A stretch of 64,000 nt of DNA, taken from the NCBI RefSeq assembly GCF_004124325.1, contig NZ_QBDT01000001.1, positions 1 through 64,000 on the forward strand, in the 5' to 3' direction. Source of the DNA: Streptomyces sp. L2 (GTDB lineage Bacteria > Actinomycetota > Actinomycetes > Streptomycetales > Streptomycetaceae). The notes beneath the pieces were generated by a model. The model did no database searches. It was given only the letters and a program-made list of their open reading frames with translations, and was not told the DNA's origin. Each line of letters begins with the position of its first letter. The stretch's first letter is position 1. Shown one piece after another: positions 25,319 to 34,947 of this stretch. The position numbers were made by a program, and so were the translations under genes.

Positions 25319-25395
25319 GGGCACTCACCTCAATCATTCGCGGCCGGACTCAGGGGGCCGGCACCCGTTCACAGAATTTGCGGGTCAAGTGACCT

Positions 25396-25407
25396 GTTCA
25401 TATGACT
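25396..25407. promoter_or_regulatory. AGTCAT-type TetR operator A (gamma-glutamylation operon)
   Basis: GTTCATATGACT on the plus strand reads AGTCATATGAAC in the direction of the operon, 78 nt upstream of its first start. It is one of five related sites in this island, and a second partial dyad (GAGTC...GACTC) lies just upstream. Confidence 0.65.
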
Positions 25408-25493
25408 GAGTCGCTTGACTGACTCGAAACTAGACCTGGCAGAGCGCGGGTGTCAACCACATGCCGGCACAGAATTCGGTCCTTGCCGCGGCT

Positions 25494-26948
25494 CTAGGAG
25501 AAGCGCAGGGCGCCGTCCTCGAGAGGCGCGCTCAGAAGGTCCCTCATCTGCTCGTGGACCTGGGGGTTGATCCACGGCGCGCGGTCGCCCTGGACCGGCA
25601 TCTCGCCCATGTGGCGCACCAGGTAGCCCGAGGAGACGTCCTTGATCCAGGGCCCCCTCGTCATGCCCTGGTCCTCGTCGCGCAGCACCGGCGTCACGAC
25701 CGCCGCGCCCAGCTCGTCCATCCTGGTGAGCAGCGAGCTCCAGAACCGGTTGACCAGTTCGAGGCGGAGGGTCCAGGAGGAGTTGAGGTAGCCGAAGGCC
25801 ATCAGGAGGTTCGGGACCCCGCTGAACGCGACCCCCTTGTAGGTGAAGGTCTTCGAGAAGTCGATCGGCTCACCGTCCAGGCTGAACAGGATCTTTCCCA
25901 GCGTGACGAGCCGCAGGCCGGTCGCGGTCACGATCACGTCGGCCGGGACCTCCTCGCCGGACGTCATGCGAAGGCCCGTCTCGGTGAACGTCTCGATGTG
26001 CCCCGTCACCACGTCGGCCCTGCCGTCCCTGATGGCGTGGAAGAGGTCCCCGTTGGGCACCAGGCACAGGCGCTGGTCCCAGGGCTCGTAGGCCGGGGTG
26101 AAGTGCCTCTCCCGGCAGTCACGGCCGACGATCTTCTCGATCTCGTCGAAGAGGGGCTTCTTGAACGCCTCGGGATCCGCCCGGGCGAACCGGTACTTGG
26201 CCTGCTGGTCGTGGGTGTTGCGCAGCCGGATCCGGGTGAAGGCCTCGTGCCCTCCCACCTCCACGCGCAGCCGGTTCGCCTCCTCGTCGACATCCGAGTC
26301 GATGGCCACGTAGGAGGGCGACCGCTGCACCATCGTGACCTTCGACGCGGTCTGCGCGAGGGCGGGGACCAGGGTGATCGCGGTGGCACCGGATCCGATG
26401 ACGGCGACCCGCTTTCCGGTGCAGTCGAGGTCGTCCGGCCACTGCTGGGGGTGGACGACCGATCCGCGGAACGCCGACTGGCCGGGGAACTCCGGCTTGT
26501 GGCCGCCGTCGTGGTCGTAGTAGCCGGCGGCCACGTAGAGGTAGGAGCAGGAGACGAGTTCGCGACCGGTGGGCCCCACGATCTGGAGGTCCCAGGAGCG
26601 GTCGTCCTGCGACCAGTCGGCGCTCAGAACCCGGCGCCCGAGGCGGATGTGGGGCGTCAGGCCGTACTCGTCGACGGTCTCCTTCAGGTAGTCGAGGATG
26701 GCCCCTCCGGAGGCGATCGACTTCTCGGGGGTCCACGGCTTGAAGCTGTACCCCAGCGTGAACATGTCGCTGTCGGACCGGATCCCGGGGTACCGGAACA
26801 GGTCCCACGTGCCGCCGACGTCGGCGCGCGCCTCGATCATGACGAAGGACCGCTCGGGGTGCGTCTCCTTCAGTTCGACCGCCGCCGCGATGCCCGAGAG
26901 GCCGGCGCCGACGATCACGACGTCGACGCGCTCGATGGTCTGGTCCAC
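25494..26948 (-). CDS. Flavin monooxygenase, type I Baeyer-Villiger (EtaA-like)
   Basis: 484 aa from GTG 26948, with GGAAGTG upstream (a TTG 15 nt earlier is possible). Two Rossmann motifs occur: GAGLSG at 14-19 for FAD and GSGATA at 185-190 for NADPH. Between them the Baeyer-Villiger fingerprint F-x-G-x-x-x-H-x-x-x-W-P reads FRGSVVHPQQWP at 160-171. GGTWDLFRYPGIRSDSDMF is the conserved flavin-side loop. Such enzymes insert oxygen beside a ketone to give esters or lactones, or oxidise thio compounds as EtaA does. The gene is divergent from an acyl-CoA ligase with a shared operator, and an HSL esterase is in the same predicted regulon. Confidence 0.88.
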   Translation of the reverse strand: MDQTIERVDVVIVGAGLSGIAAAVELKETHPERSFVMIEARADVGGTWDLFRYPGIRSDSDMFTLGYSFKPWTPEKSIASGGAILDYLKETVDEYGLTPHIRLGRRVLSADWSQDDRSWDLQIVGPTGRELVSCSYLYVAAGYYDHDGGHKPEFPGQSAFRGSVVHPQQWPDDLDCTGKRVAVIGSGATAITLVPALAQTASKVTMVQRSPSYVAIDSDVDEEANRLRVEVGGHEAFTRIRLRNTHDQQAKYRFARADPEAFKKPLFDEIEKIVGRDCRERHFTPAYEPWDQRLCLVPNGDLFHAIRDGRADVVTGHIETFTETGLRMTSGEEVPADVIVTATGLRLVTLGKILFSLDGEPIDFSKTFTYKGVAFSGVPNLLMAFGYLNSSWTLRLELVNRFWSSLLTRMDELGAAVVTPVLRDEDQGMTRGPWIKDVSSGYLVRHMGEMPVQGDRAPWINPQVHEQMRDLLSAPLEDGALRFS

Positions 26949-27072
26949 AAGGATCACTTCCAACCGTGTTCACACGATGCGTTTCAGCACGTCGGTCCGG
27001 CCGGGCAGCACCTGGCCGGACATCCCGCCGCCCTTCGTCAGGGCATTGCGACGGCCTCGCAAAGTTGAGTAG

Positions 27073-27084
27073 AGTCATATGACT
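27073..27084. promoter_or_regulatory. AGTCAT-type TetR operator B (monooxygenase / acyl-CoA ligase)
   Basis: AGTCATATGACT is a perfect 12-bp palindrome in the 296-bp divergent region. It is followed by further dyad-rich sequence (CTAGATCGATCGTCTAG, 27083-27099). It lies 125 nt from the monooxygenase start and 161 nt from the ligase start. Confidence 0.7.
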
Positions 27085-27244
27085 AGATCGATCGTCTAGA
27101 TCAATCGTTCAACATGAGGGTAGCCAGGCCCTCCGGGCCCGCGTCAACCCCGGCCGCGTCGATCGCGTTCTCCGCGACCAGGCAGGACCCCTGCTGCGCA
27201 CCTCGCATGCCGACACGGCGACCTCCCCACCCAAGGAGCAAGGA

Positions 27245-28882
27245 ATGCTGAGCACGATGCAGGACGGGCCGCTGTCGCTCGCCACGCTGCTGCGCCACGC
27301 GACCTCTGTACACGCCGACGCCACCGTCACCACCTGGACCGGCCAGGCGGCACGCCGCCGTACGTTCGGTGAACTCGGCTCGCGGAGCGCACAACTGGCG
27401 AACGCCCTGCGCGCCTTGGGCGTCGGCGCCTTCGACCGCGTGGCGACGTTCATGTGGAACAACACCGAACACATGGAGATCTACGCCACGGTCCCCGCCA
27501 CGGGCGCGGTCCTCCACGCCCTGAACATCCGGCTCTTCCCCGAGCAGCTCGTGTTCATCGCCCACCACGCCGAGGACCGGGTGGTGTTCGTGGACGGAAC
27601 GCTCGCGTCCGCCTTCGAGGAGGTGCTCCCCCGCCTTCACACCGTGCGCCATGTGGTGGTCGTGAACGGTGACGCGGCCGGCTTCCGCGCGCCGCGCGGG
27701 GTCGAGGTCCACGACTACGAGTCCCTGCTCAAGGCTCAGCCCGGCGGGTACGACTTTCCCGTCCTGGACGAACGCTCAGCCGCGGCGATGTGCTACACGT
27801 CGGGCACGACCGGCGATCCCAAGGGCGTGGTGTACTCGCACCGTTCGCTCTTCCTGCACGCGATGCACGTCACCACTCCGGCCGCGATGGGGCTGTCGAC
27901 GGGCGACAGATGCCTGGCGGTCGTGCCGATGTTCCACGTCAACGCCTGGAGCCTGCCGTTCGCCTCCATGCTGTCCGGCACGTCGCTCCTCATGCCCGAC
28001 CGCTTCCTGCAGCCCGAGCCGCTGCTGGCCATGATGGCAGCGGAGCGGCCGACCACCGCCGCCGCCGTACCGACCATCTGGACGGGGCTGGCCGCCAGGC
28101 TCGCGACGCACCCCCAGGACATCAGCCATCTGCGCGAAGTCGTCGTGGGAGGCTCGGCGATGCCGCCCACGCTGATGAGGACGTTCGAGGAGGATCACCG
28201 GGTCAAGGTCGTCCACGGCTGGGGGATGACCGAGACCTCGTCCGTGGGCACGGTCGCCCACCCACCGGCCCACGCCAGGGGTGAGGAGCTGTGGCGCTAC
28301 AGGATGAGCCAGGGACGGTTCGCGCCGCTCGTCGCGTTCCGGCTCAAGGACGACAACGACGCCCTCGTCCCCCACGACGGCGAGTCGCTCGGCGAGCTGC
28401 AGGTGAGCGGCCCCTGGATCACGGGGTCCTATTACAGCCCGGGCGAGGAGCCGGTCGAAGCCGGTTCCTTCGACGACGGATGGCTGCGGACCGGTGATGT
28501 CGGCCGGATCAGCCCCGACGGGTTCCTCACCCTGGTCGACCGCGCGAAGGACGTCATCAAGTCCGGCGGCGAATGGATCTCCTCCATCGACATGGAGAAC
28601 GACATCATGGCGCATCCCGCCGTCGCCGAGGCAGCCGTCTTCGGTGTCCCCGACGAACGCTGGGACGAACGGCCCTGCGTGGCCGTCGTCCTGAGGGACG
28701 GTGAACCGGCCGACGCCGCGGCCCTGAGGGAGCACCTGGCCGGGACCTGGGCCAAGTGGCAGCTCCCCGAACGCTGGGCCTTCGTCGCCGAGATCCCCAA
28801 GACCAGCGTGGGCAAGTTCGACAAGAAGGTCCTGCGCCGCCAGTACGCCGATCGCCGGCTCGCCTTCATCCGCCTGGGTTAG
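27245..28882 (+). CDS. AMP-forming acyl-CoA synthetase
   Basis: 545 aa, ATG 27245 with AAGGAG. The ANL-superfamily motifs are all present: the phosphate loop YTSGTTGDPKGV at 184-195, the acyl-adenylate region HGWGMTETSSVG, WLRTGDVGRISPDGFLTLVD with the hinge Asp, and the C-terminal catalytic lysine in TSVGKFDKKVLR. It resembles fatty/medium-chain FadD-type and LvaE-like ligases that form CoA thioesters for beta-oxidation. Divergent transcription with the monooxygenase under one operator suggests that it activates the acid produced by oxygenation and ester hydrolysis. Convergent with the TetR gene across a strong hairpin. Confidence 0.87.
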   Translation: MLSTMQDGPLSLATLLRHATSVHADATVTTWTGQAARRRTFGELGSRSAQLANALRALGVGAFDRVATFMWNNTEHMEIYATVPATGAVLHALNIRLFPEQLVFIAHHAEDRVVFVDGTLASAFEEVLPRLHTVRHVVVVNGDAAGFRAPRGVEVHDYESLLKAQPGGYDFPVLDERSAAAMCYTSGTTGDPKGVVYSHRSLFLHAMHVTTPAAMGLSTGDRCLAVVPMFHVNAWSLPFASMLSGTSLLMPDRFLQPEPLLAMMAAERPTTAAAVPTIWTGLAARLATHPQDISHLREVVVGGSAMPPTLMRTFEEDHRVKVVHGWGMTETSSVGTVAHPPAHARGEELWRYRMSQGRFAPLVAFRLKDDNDALVPHDGESLGELQVSGPWITGSYYSPGEEPVEAGSFDDGWLRTGDVGRISPDGFLTLVDRAKDVIKSGGEWISSIDMENDIMAHPAVAEAAVFGVPDERWDERPCVAVVLRDGEPADAAALREHLAGTWAKWQLPERWAFVAEIPKTSVGKFDKKVLRRQYADRRLAFIRLG

Positions 28883-28946
28883 AGCCGCGCCTCAGCCCCG
28901 GGTGCGCTCGTGACGGCGGCGTCTGCGGCACGCGCTCCAGCGTCCG

Positions 28947-28974
28947 GAGACGCCGCCGTTCACGGCGGCGTCTC
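28947..28974. terminator. Bidirectional hairpin terminator
   Basis: GAGACGCCGCCGT (28947-28959) and ACGGCGGCGTCTC (28962-28974) form a perfect 13-bp stem with a 2-nt loop between the convergent ligase and TetR genes. It overlaps the TetR stop codon by two bases. Confidence 0.8.
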
Positions 28975-29557
28975 ACGCGTTATCCCCCAGGAAGGCCCTC
29001 AGCATCGCGCAGGCGGTCGCGGTGTCGCGCAGCGTGCGCTCCTTGTCGCCGTTGGTGAGCAGCTGCAGCGAGAGCCCGTCGACGAGGGACATCGCGACCC
29101 TCACCACCGAGTGCAGCTCCTCGTCCGAGAGGGTCACCTCGACCTGGCGCAGGACGTCCTCCGACGACTTGAGGAAGGCGTCGTAGAAGCCGACGGACAG
29201 CTCGGGGTCGTAGCGCTCGGCCCACAGGGTGACCTCGATCATGGCCCGTATCCGCACGGGGTTGTCCACACTCCACCGCATGGCGCGCGTCAGACACTGT
29301 TCCATGACGGGCCCCAGGCTCGCCTTCTCACCCTCCGGCAGATCGACGTCGACGGGCAGTTCCTCGGAGAGCTGCGCGAAGACGGCGAGCAGGAGGTTTT
29401 CCTTGTTCTGGAAGCAGTAGTGGAGGGACGCGAGGGGGGCCTTCGCCTCGTCGGCGATCTTCCGGGTGGTGGCTCCGTCGGCACCCTCGCGAGCGATCAC
29501 CCGCACAGCCGCCTCGATGAGCTGCTCTCGCCGCGCGTCTGCTGACACGTACGCCAT
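28973..29557 (-). CDS. TetR-family regulator, probable master of the AGTCAT regulon
   Basis: 194 aa, ATG 29557 with GGAGGG. The DNA-binding domain is ATTRKIADEAKAPLASLHYC at about 28-47, followed by FQNKENLL. The C-terminal domain has WSVDNPVRIRAMIEVTLWAE and LVDGLSLQLLTNGD, as in TetR_C_6-type repressors. A site of the AGTCAT type lies 26-37 nt upstream, so it probably represses itself. The same dyad precedes the gamma-glutamylation operon, monooxygenase, ligase, MFS and esterase genes. The ligand is likely a substrate or CoA thioester of the pathway; this is inference. Confidence 0.83.
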   Translation of the reverse strand: MAYVSADARREQLIEAAVRVIAREGADGATTRKIADEAKAPLASLHYCFQNKENLLLAVFAQLSEELPVDVDLPEGEKASLGPVMEQCLTRAMRWSVDNPVRIRAMIEVTLWAERYDPELSVGFYDAFLKSSEDVLRQVEVTLSDEELHSVVRVAMSLVDGLSLQLLTNGDKERTLRDTATACAMLRAFLGDNA

Positions 29558-29582
29558 CCGACCCTCCCGGACATAGTGACTT

Positions 29583-29594
29583 AGTCATTTGAAC
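29583..29594. promoter_or_regulatory. AGTCAT-type TetR operator C (autoregulation)
   Basis: AGTCATTTGAAC sits 26 nt upstream of the TetR start, followed by a second TTGAAC-like half (CCACTTGAAC). Confidence 0.65.
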
Positions 29595-29749
29595 CACTTG
29601 AACGCTACCACGCCCGGGCGCCCGCCTTCGGCGAAGCGTCGTGGCCGGACGAGAAAGCGCCTTCCTCCTGGCCGGTGAACCCTGCTGCGGGATTCCGCCG
29701 GTCCGGGCGGAAGGCGCTTACGACGCCGTTCGGATCCTCGGTGCGATGT

Positions 29750-30445
29750 TCAGGTCCGGGCAACGCTCCGTTCGTCCGACGCCGGCTCCGCACCCGTCGC
29801 CACGTTGTGGCGGTGCAGCGCGCGGTACGCGATGTAGTACACGAAGGCCTGGAGCCCCCAGGTGGTCAGCGCGAGGATGTAGAAGATGGTGCGGGACTCG
29901 TCGTCGCCCGGAATCGGGAAGAAGTCGTACGTGAGGGCGATGGCGGTCGCCGCGGCGGTGGTGAGCGCGGCACCGATGGCCGGACCTCTGGCCCTGATCT
30001 TCCAGAGCCGCCACGAGAAATAGGCGAGAAACACGGTGGAGATCGCGTTGACGACGACGTAGAACGTCGCCGGGACGACGTGGAACCCATGGCCGTGGAA
30101 CTGCTGGAGATACAGCCCGGCGACGATGCCCAGCACGAACACGCCGATGTCGACGGCCGGTGTCGGCTTGTACCGGTGCGTCACCCGCATCAGACCCATG
30201 ACGAGAATCAGGGAGACGCCCACCGATCGCGAGAAGGCGTCGAAGAAGTACGCGATGAAGTACATGAAGCTGTGCTTGTCGCCGCCGAGGAGCGACCAGA
30301 CGAGGAAGTTCGAGCCGGATGTGGCGACGATGAACCATTCCAGGCCGAGCAGGTAATTGTGGTACTGCCGAATGAGTTTCCATCCGTAGAAGAAGCCGGC
30401 GAAGATCATCCAGAGGTCGGCCAGCATGAAGAGCAGGTTTTTCAC
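29750..30445 (-). CDS. Polytopic membrane protein of unknown function
   Basis: 231 aa from GTG 30445 with AGGAAC upstream. Six or seven hydrophobic helices are visible: LLFMLADLWMIFAGFFYGWK, LGLEWFIVATSGSNFLVWSL, SVGVSLILVMGLMRV, VDIGVFVLGIVAGLYLQ, ATFYVVVNAISTVFLAYFSW, ALTTAAATAIALTYDFF and ILALTTWGLQAFVYYIAYRA. Paired aromatic and His residues (QFHGHGFHVV) lie between helices. The family was not recognised. It lies 67 nt after the MFS gene in the same direction and probably belongs to its transcript, which hints at uptake or sensing of the pathway substrate. Confidence 0.7.
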   Translation of the reverse strand: MKNLLFMLADLWMIFAGFFYGWKLIRQYHNYLLGLEWFIVATSGSNFLVWSLLGGDKHSFMYFIAYFFDAFSRSVGVSLILVMGLMRVTHRYKPTPAVDIGVFVLGIVAGLYLQQFHGHGFHVVPATFYVVVNAISTVFLAYFSWRLWKIRARGPAIGAALTTAAATAIALTYDFFPIPGDDESRTIFYILALTTWGLQAFVYYIAYRALHRHNVATGAEPASDERSVART

Positions 30446-30512
30446 GGTGTGCGGTTCCTTTGGCTGGGCCTGTGTTGCCGAGCGGAAGACCGGTCTGTAC
30501 AGGGATTCCGGT

Positions 30513-31982
30513 TCAGGACGCGGTGCTTTCGGCCCGCCGGCCGGAGCGCGCGCGTGAGACCAGCACGGTCACCACGACGAGCAGGGCGAGAACTCCCGAG
30601 AGCCAGTAGCCGATGCCGTAGAGACCCTTCGCGGCGACCTCGAGTCCGGTGCCGGGCACGGAAATCAGGGAGGCACTGAGGTCGCCGCTGACCAGGGCCG
30701 TGCCGAGGGTGAATCCCACGGCCATGAACGTGCCGGCGGCCCCGGCCGCCATTCCGGCCTTCTCCTCGGGCACGGCCATCTGCACCAGGGTGAAGCTCGC
30801 CGTGTAGCCGATCCTGCACCCGAGACCCATGACCGCGGCGCCCACCAGGTAGTGCCACCGCTGGTCGTGCGCCACGGCGAGCCAGGCCAGTCCCGCCGCG
30901 CTGACCAGCGCTCCGGTGACGAAGACGGGCACGGCCCGGCCCTTGAACAACGCGCGGTCGAGCACGGTACCGCGGACCAGGAACGCCGCCGCGAAGGGCG
31001 CCATGAGCCAAGCGGTGTCCAGCGCGTCGAGGCCGAGGCCGTACGCGTCCGCCGGGCGAAGAGCAGTGGGACTGGTCTGGGCGTAGGTGCTCAGCAGGAG
31101 CAGGAAGGCCGAGTTCACCGCCGCGAACAAAGCGATGCACACGCACGAGGCGGTGACCAACGGCGCTTTCATCATCGCGACGTCGAACACCGCCGAGGAC
31201 GACCTGCGCTCGACGCGCACCCAGGCGATGCCACCGATGACCCCGGCCGCCAGGGGAATGAGTGCGGCCCTGCCCCACACCAGGCCCTGCGTCAAAGTGA
31301 GCAGGACGGCGGCGACCCAGGCGATCATCCACACCGTGCCGAGCACTCCGATGCGGCGGCCGCGTTCGGCGGGCGGGGCGTGCGGGATCGTGGCGTAGGA
31401 GGCGACGGTGGTGGCCGCGCAGGCGGCGGTGAGGATGATGAAGAAGCTGCGGAGCGACAGGGTCGCGACGATGACGCCGCCGCCGATCATGCCGACGACG
31501 ATGCCGACACCGGTGGCGATGACCAGGACCGCGACGCCCACCGTGATGCCGCTCTCGCCCAGATTGCGGCGCAGGAATCCCAGCGGGAGCAACTGTGCCG
31601 CGCCGCCGAAGCCCATCAGCGTGCAGCCGGCCAGAAGGGTCGGGTACGAGTCACCGACGGCCGGGATGAGCGCGCCGATCGTGAGGAACGCGGAGGCGGC
31701 CACGGCGGCGTTCCGGTCGCCGTGCACGTCGGCGAGACGCGGCAGCAGGATGAAACCGGCTCCCCCGCCGAGGGTCAGCGCCGAGTAGATCCACGTCGTC
31801 TCGGCCACCGTGGCCAGGTGGTACTGCGCCTGTATGAGCGGCAGGAGCGGTGGCAGGAGGAAGACGACCGCGTTGGTCAGGACGACCAGCACCGCGCCCA
31901 CGGCGATGAGCGCCCCCTTGTTCGGCGCCGGGCGAGAGGGCGCCGCGCGGCCGAGTCCGGCGGGCTGATGGATTTCTGTCAT
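30513..31982 (-). CDS. MFS transporter
   Basis: 489 aa. I chose ATG 31982 (MTEIHQPAGLG), with GGAG six bases upstream, over an in-frame start 24 nt earlier. About 14 hydrophobic helices run from ALIAVGAVLVVLTNAVVFLL to the C-terminal LSGVLALLVVVTVLV. LADVHGDRNAAV is the loop 2-3 motif A (weak) and GVGIVVGMIGGGVIVATL resembles motif C. It may import the substrate of the island or export a by-product. The promoter region about 270 nt upstream carries an AGTCAT-type operator, and the membrane protein at 29750-30445 follows in the same direction. Confidence 0.82.
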   Translation of the reverse strand: MTEIHQPAGLGRAAPSRPAPNKGALIAVGAVLVVLTNAVVFLLPPLLPLIQAQYHLATVAETTWIYSALTLGGGAGFILLPRLADVHGDRNAAVAASAFLTIGALIPAVGDSYPTLLAGCTLMGFGGAAQLLPLGFLRRNLGESGITVGVAVLVIATGVGIVVGMIGGGVIVATLSLRSFFIILTAACAATTVASYATIPHAPPAERGRRIGVLGTVWMIAWVAAVLLTLTQGLVWGRAALIPLAAGVIGGIAWVRVERRSSSAVFDVAMMKAPLVTASCVCIALFAAVNSAFLLLLSTYAQTSPTALRPADAYGLGLDALDTAWLMAPFAAAFLVRGTVLDRALFKGRAVPVFVTGALVSAAGLAWLAVAHDQRWHYLVGAAVMGLGCRIGYTASFTLVQMAVPEEKAGMAAGAAGTFMAVGFTLGTALVSGDLSASLISVPGTGLEVAAKGLYGIGYWLSGVLALLVVVTVLVSRARSGRRAESTAS

Positions 31983-32248
31983 GGGTGTTCTCCGGTTCCT
32001 GGGCAAAATGTGGTCCGGGAGCCCAGCGCCGACGGCGAGGCAGCCGTCGGCGGCTGAGCAGATCCGTGGGGACGGGGGGTCTTCCCCGGGGCGCGGGAGG
32101 GCGAGGTCATCGCCCGTCGAGAGCGCGTCGATGGTTCGGCCGCGTGTGCTCGCCTCGACCGCGGCGTCTGCGCTGACGCCGGGAGCGGCCTGTCGCGGGG
32201 CTCGGCCGCGCGCCGGAGCGGCGCCGCCCCGTACGCTAAGACCAAGTG

Positions 32249-32260
32249 AGTCATCTGTTC
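32249..32260. promoter_or_regulatory. AGTCAT-type TetR operator D (MFS transcript)
   Basis: AGTCATCTGTTC lies 267 nt upstream of the MFS start, just beyond the end of the SpoIIE-type gene. The 260-bp stretch between operator and MFS start holds no gene I can support. Confidence 0.55.
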
Positions 32261-32350
32261 AAGACATGCGACCAAGAAAAAGAGACGTGCGCCGGTACTT
32301 CCGTTTCCGTGCCGTGGCGATCGCGGCGACCTGACGTCACCCGAGAGGCG

Positions 32351-34780
32351 TCACAGTCCGAACGCCAGCGGGGTGAGCTTGTCGGGGTCCAGCGACAGTT
32401 CCGTCCAGATCGTCTTGCCGGCCGGCGTGTAGCGGGTGCCCCAGCGTTGCGTCATCTGGGCGACGAGGAAGAGGCCGCGGCCCCCCTCGTCCTCCATCGC
32501 GGCTCGCCGCAGGTGCGGGGAGGTGTGGCCGCCGTCGGAGACCTCGACGATGAGTCCGCGTTCCCGGATCAGCCGCAGGCGGACCGGGGGGCGGCCGTAG
32601 CGGATCGCGTTGGTGACCAGTTCACTGACGACGAGTTCCACGGTGAAGGAGGCGCTCTCGTCGACTTCCCACCGCTCGAGCCGTTCGGTGACCAGCGACC
32701 GCGAGCGGGCCACTTCGCCGGGGTCGGCGGGGATGTCCCACGTGGACACCAGGTCCTCGGCGAGGGCGTGCACGCGGACGAGGAGCAGGGCGGCGTCGTC
32801 CTCGGGCGGCCGCGGCAGCAGCGCGGCGGTGACGCTGTCGCAGAGGTCTTCCAGCGGGTCGCGCCCAGGGCGGGTGATCGCCTCGCACAAGGCGCGGATC
32901 CCCCCGTCGACGTCCCTGTCCCGGCTCTCCACCAGCCCGTCGGTGTACAGCGCGAGCACAGCCCCTTCCGGCAGCTCGACTTCCGCGCTCTCGAAGGGAA
33001 GGCCGCCCAGGCCCAGCGGCGGCCCGGAGGGGAGGTCGAGAAGTTCGGCGTGCCGGCCGGGCACGACCAGCACGGGCGGCGGGTGCCCCGCTCGCGCCAT
33101 GACGCAGCGCCGCGACACCGGATCGTAGATCGCGTACAGGCAGGTGACGCCGAACGCCTGGTCCTCCGCCTCGTCCGCCGTCCGGATGGCACCGGACTGG
33201 ACCACCAAGTCGTCCAGGCGGGCGAGCAGTTCCTCAGGCGCGAGGTCCAGCGCCGCGAGGGCGCCCACGGTGGTACGCAGACGTCCCATGGTGGCCGCCG
33301 CGTTCATCCCACGGCCCGCCACGTCCCCGACGACGAACCCGACGCGCGCCCCGGACAGCGGGATGACGTCGTACCAGTCCCCGCCCACGCCCTCGCCGCC
33401 CGTGGCCGGCAGGTAGCGGTGGGCGAGCTCCACCCCGGCCGGCCGGGGCAGTGCGCGGGGCAGGAGGTCCTGCTGCAGCATCAGCGCGGTCGCGTGTTCG
33501 CGGGCGTACCGGCGGGCGTTGTCCACGCACACAGCGGTACGGGACGCCAGTTCCTCGGCGAGCGCGATTTCCTCGGCGTCGAAGGGATCACGCGGCGCGG
33601 ACCGCACGAGGGCCACGGCCCCCATCGCGACTCCGCGGGCTTCCAACGGCAGCACCAGAGCACCGGCGGCCGGGTCGCGGACCGGCGCGGCGTCCGCGAG
33701 GCATCGCGGACCTGCCGCGTCCAGGACCGCGGCCGCGACGTCACCGGCCGCCGCGGGCCGCGCGCTCCGCGCCACCTCGCGCAACTCGGCACCGGCCTTG
33801 CCGCCGCTCACCGGCACCGGGGGTTCCTGGCCGCTCAGCACCGGCGCGAACAGAGCGACCACGGCCGCGTCGGCGAACTGTGGAACCACCAGGTCGCCCA
33901 GCTCAGCCGCCGTGCGCCGCATGTCCAGGGTGCCACCGATGCTGCCTCCCGCCCCGCTCAGCAGCGCCAGGCGCTGCCGGGCCACATAGCGCTCGCTGAT
34001 GTCCACGCCGGTCTCGCAGACTCCGACCGGCGCTCCGTCCTCGTCGTTGAGCACGAAGTACGAGGCCGTCCAGACGTGCTCGCGCAGCGGCTCGAGCGGG
34101 GTGTCGCTCCGGTAGCGCATGTCGATCACCGGCTCGCCGGTCCGCACGACGCGTCGGACGATCTCCTCGATGTCCGGCACCTCATACCCCTCGTCGCTCA
34201 GCAGCGCGCCTTGCGGGAGGAGGTCCTTCGGGAACTTCCCGGCACATTCCCCCGCGGGGACGCCGAACTGCTCCTCGACCGCGTGGTTGAACCAGCGGAG
34301 CCTGCCGTCCGTTTCGTAGAGGGTCAGCAGGACGGGTGACTGGTGGTAGAGCCCGGCCAGCACCGCCTGATCGACGGCCCGCTCGCGCAGTTCCTTCGCC
34401 GGCATCGCCTGGACGAGCCAGGCGGCCTGGGAATTGCCATCGGGCAGCCGGCCGCAGGTCACGGCCGCCTCGACCCTGTGCCCGTCGCGGTGTCGTACCC
34501 CCCGGACCGTCGGCGTCCGCCCACGACGCCCGCTGGTGGCGAGCAGGCCGGTGCCGGTGTCCGCGTCGGCCAGGATCACATCGGCGGGACGGCCCAGCAC
34601 CTCATCCGGGCGGTACCCGAACAACGTCTCGGCTTCTCGGCTCCATCCAGCGAGCCGCTTTTCGTCGTCCAACACCATGATCGCGGTCTCGGCAGCGGAC
34701 ACACCCGCGCACAGACCGCCGTGCGGCGATTCCGCGTCCTGAGGGTCCTGGGAGTCCTGAGGGCTGTTGAGCTCGGTCAT
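32351..34780 (-). CDS. PAS-PAS-GAF-SpoIIE phosphatase-HATPase regulatory protein
   Basis: 809 aa from ATG 34780 (a TTG 45 nt upstream is possible but weaker). Domain order: PAS at about 25-125 (AAETAIMVLDDEKRLAGWSR, LFGYRPDEVLGR), PAS with PAC at about 145-265 (YHQSPVLLTLYETDGRLRWF), GAF at about 275-425, PP2C/SpoIIE at about 450-665 (GGDWYDVIPL and VGDVAGRGMNAAATMGRLR hold the metal Asp residues), and a C-terminal HATPase_c (ELVVSELVTNAIRYG, GGRGLFLV). Such proteins dephosphorylate anti-sigma-factor antagonists and can also bind anti-sigma partners. No partner gene is adjacent. It is divergent from the esterase gene. Confidence 0.9.
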   Translation of the reverse strand: MTELNSPQDSQDPQDAESPHGGLCAGVSAAETAIMVLDDEKRLAGWSREAETLFGYRPDEVLGRPADVILADADTGTGLLATSGRRGRTPTVRGVRHRDGHRVEAAVTCGRLPDGNSQAAWLVQAMPAKELRERAVDQAVLAGLYHQSPVLLTLYETDGRLRWFNHAVEEQFGVPAGECAGKFPKDLLPQGALLSDEGYEVPDIEEIVRRVVRTGEPVIDMRYRSDTPLEPLREHVWTASYFVLNDEDGAPVGVCETGVDISERYVARQRLALLSGAGGSIGGTLDMRRTAAELGDLVVPQFADAAVVALFAPVLSGQEPPVPVSGGKAGAELREVARSARPAAAGDVAAAVLDAAGPRCLADAAPVRDPAAGALVLPLEARGVAMGAVALVRSAPRDPFDAEEIALAEELASRTAVCVDNARRYAREHATALMLQQDLLPRALPRPAGVELAHRYLPATGGEGVGGDWYDVIPLSGARVGFVVGDVAGRGMNAAATMGRLRTTVGALAALDLAPEELLARLDDLVVQSGAIRTADEAEDQAFGVTCLYAIYDPVSRRCVMARAGHPPPVLVVPGRHAELLDLPSGPPLGLGGLPFESAEVELPEGAVLALYTDGLVESRDRDVDGGIRALCEAITRPGRDPLEDLCDSVTAALLPRPPEDDAALLLVRVHALAEDLVSTWDIPADPGEVARSRSLVTERLERWEVDESASFTVELVVSELVTNAIRYGRPPVRLRLIRERGLIVEVSDGGHTSPHLRRAAMEDEGGRGLFLVAQMTQRWGTRYTPAGKTIWTELSLDPDKLTPLAFGL

Positions 34781-34947
34781 GGCCGTTGTCCGTATCCCGT
34801 GGGACGGAGCCTGTGGCTCGTTCAATGTATCGCCGGATCTCGGGTCCGGCCTCTCCGCACGACGGGCCGGCCGGCCTGTCGTGCGGAGCCGGGGACGGCG
34901 ATCGGTCCCCCACCGAAAGCACGTCCCAAGTGTTGATCGCTTGATTT

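Noticed and set aside
32246..34339. A 697-codon plus-strand open frame
   Set aside because: It mirrors the SpoIIE-type gene, which has complete domain motifs on the other strand.
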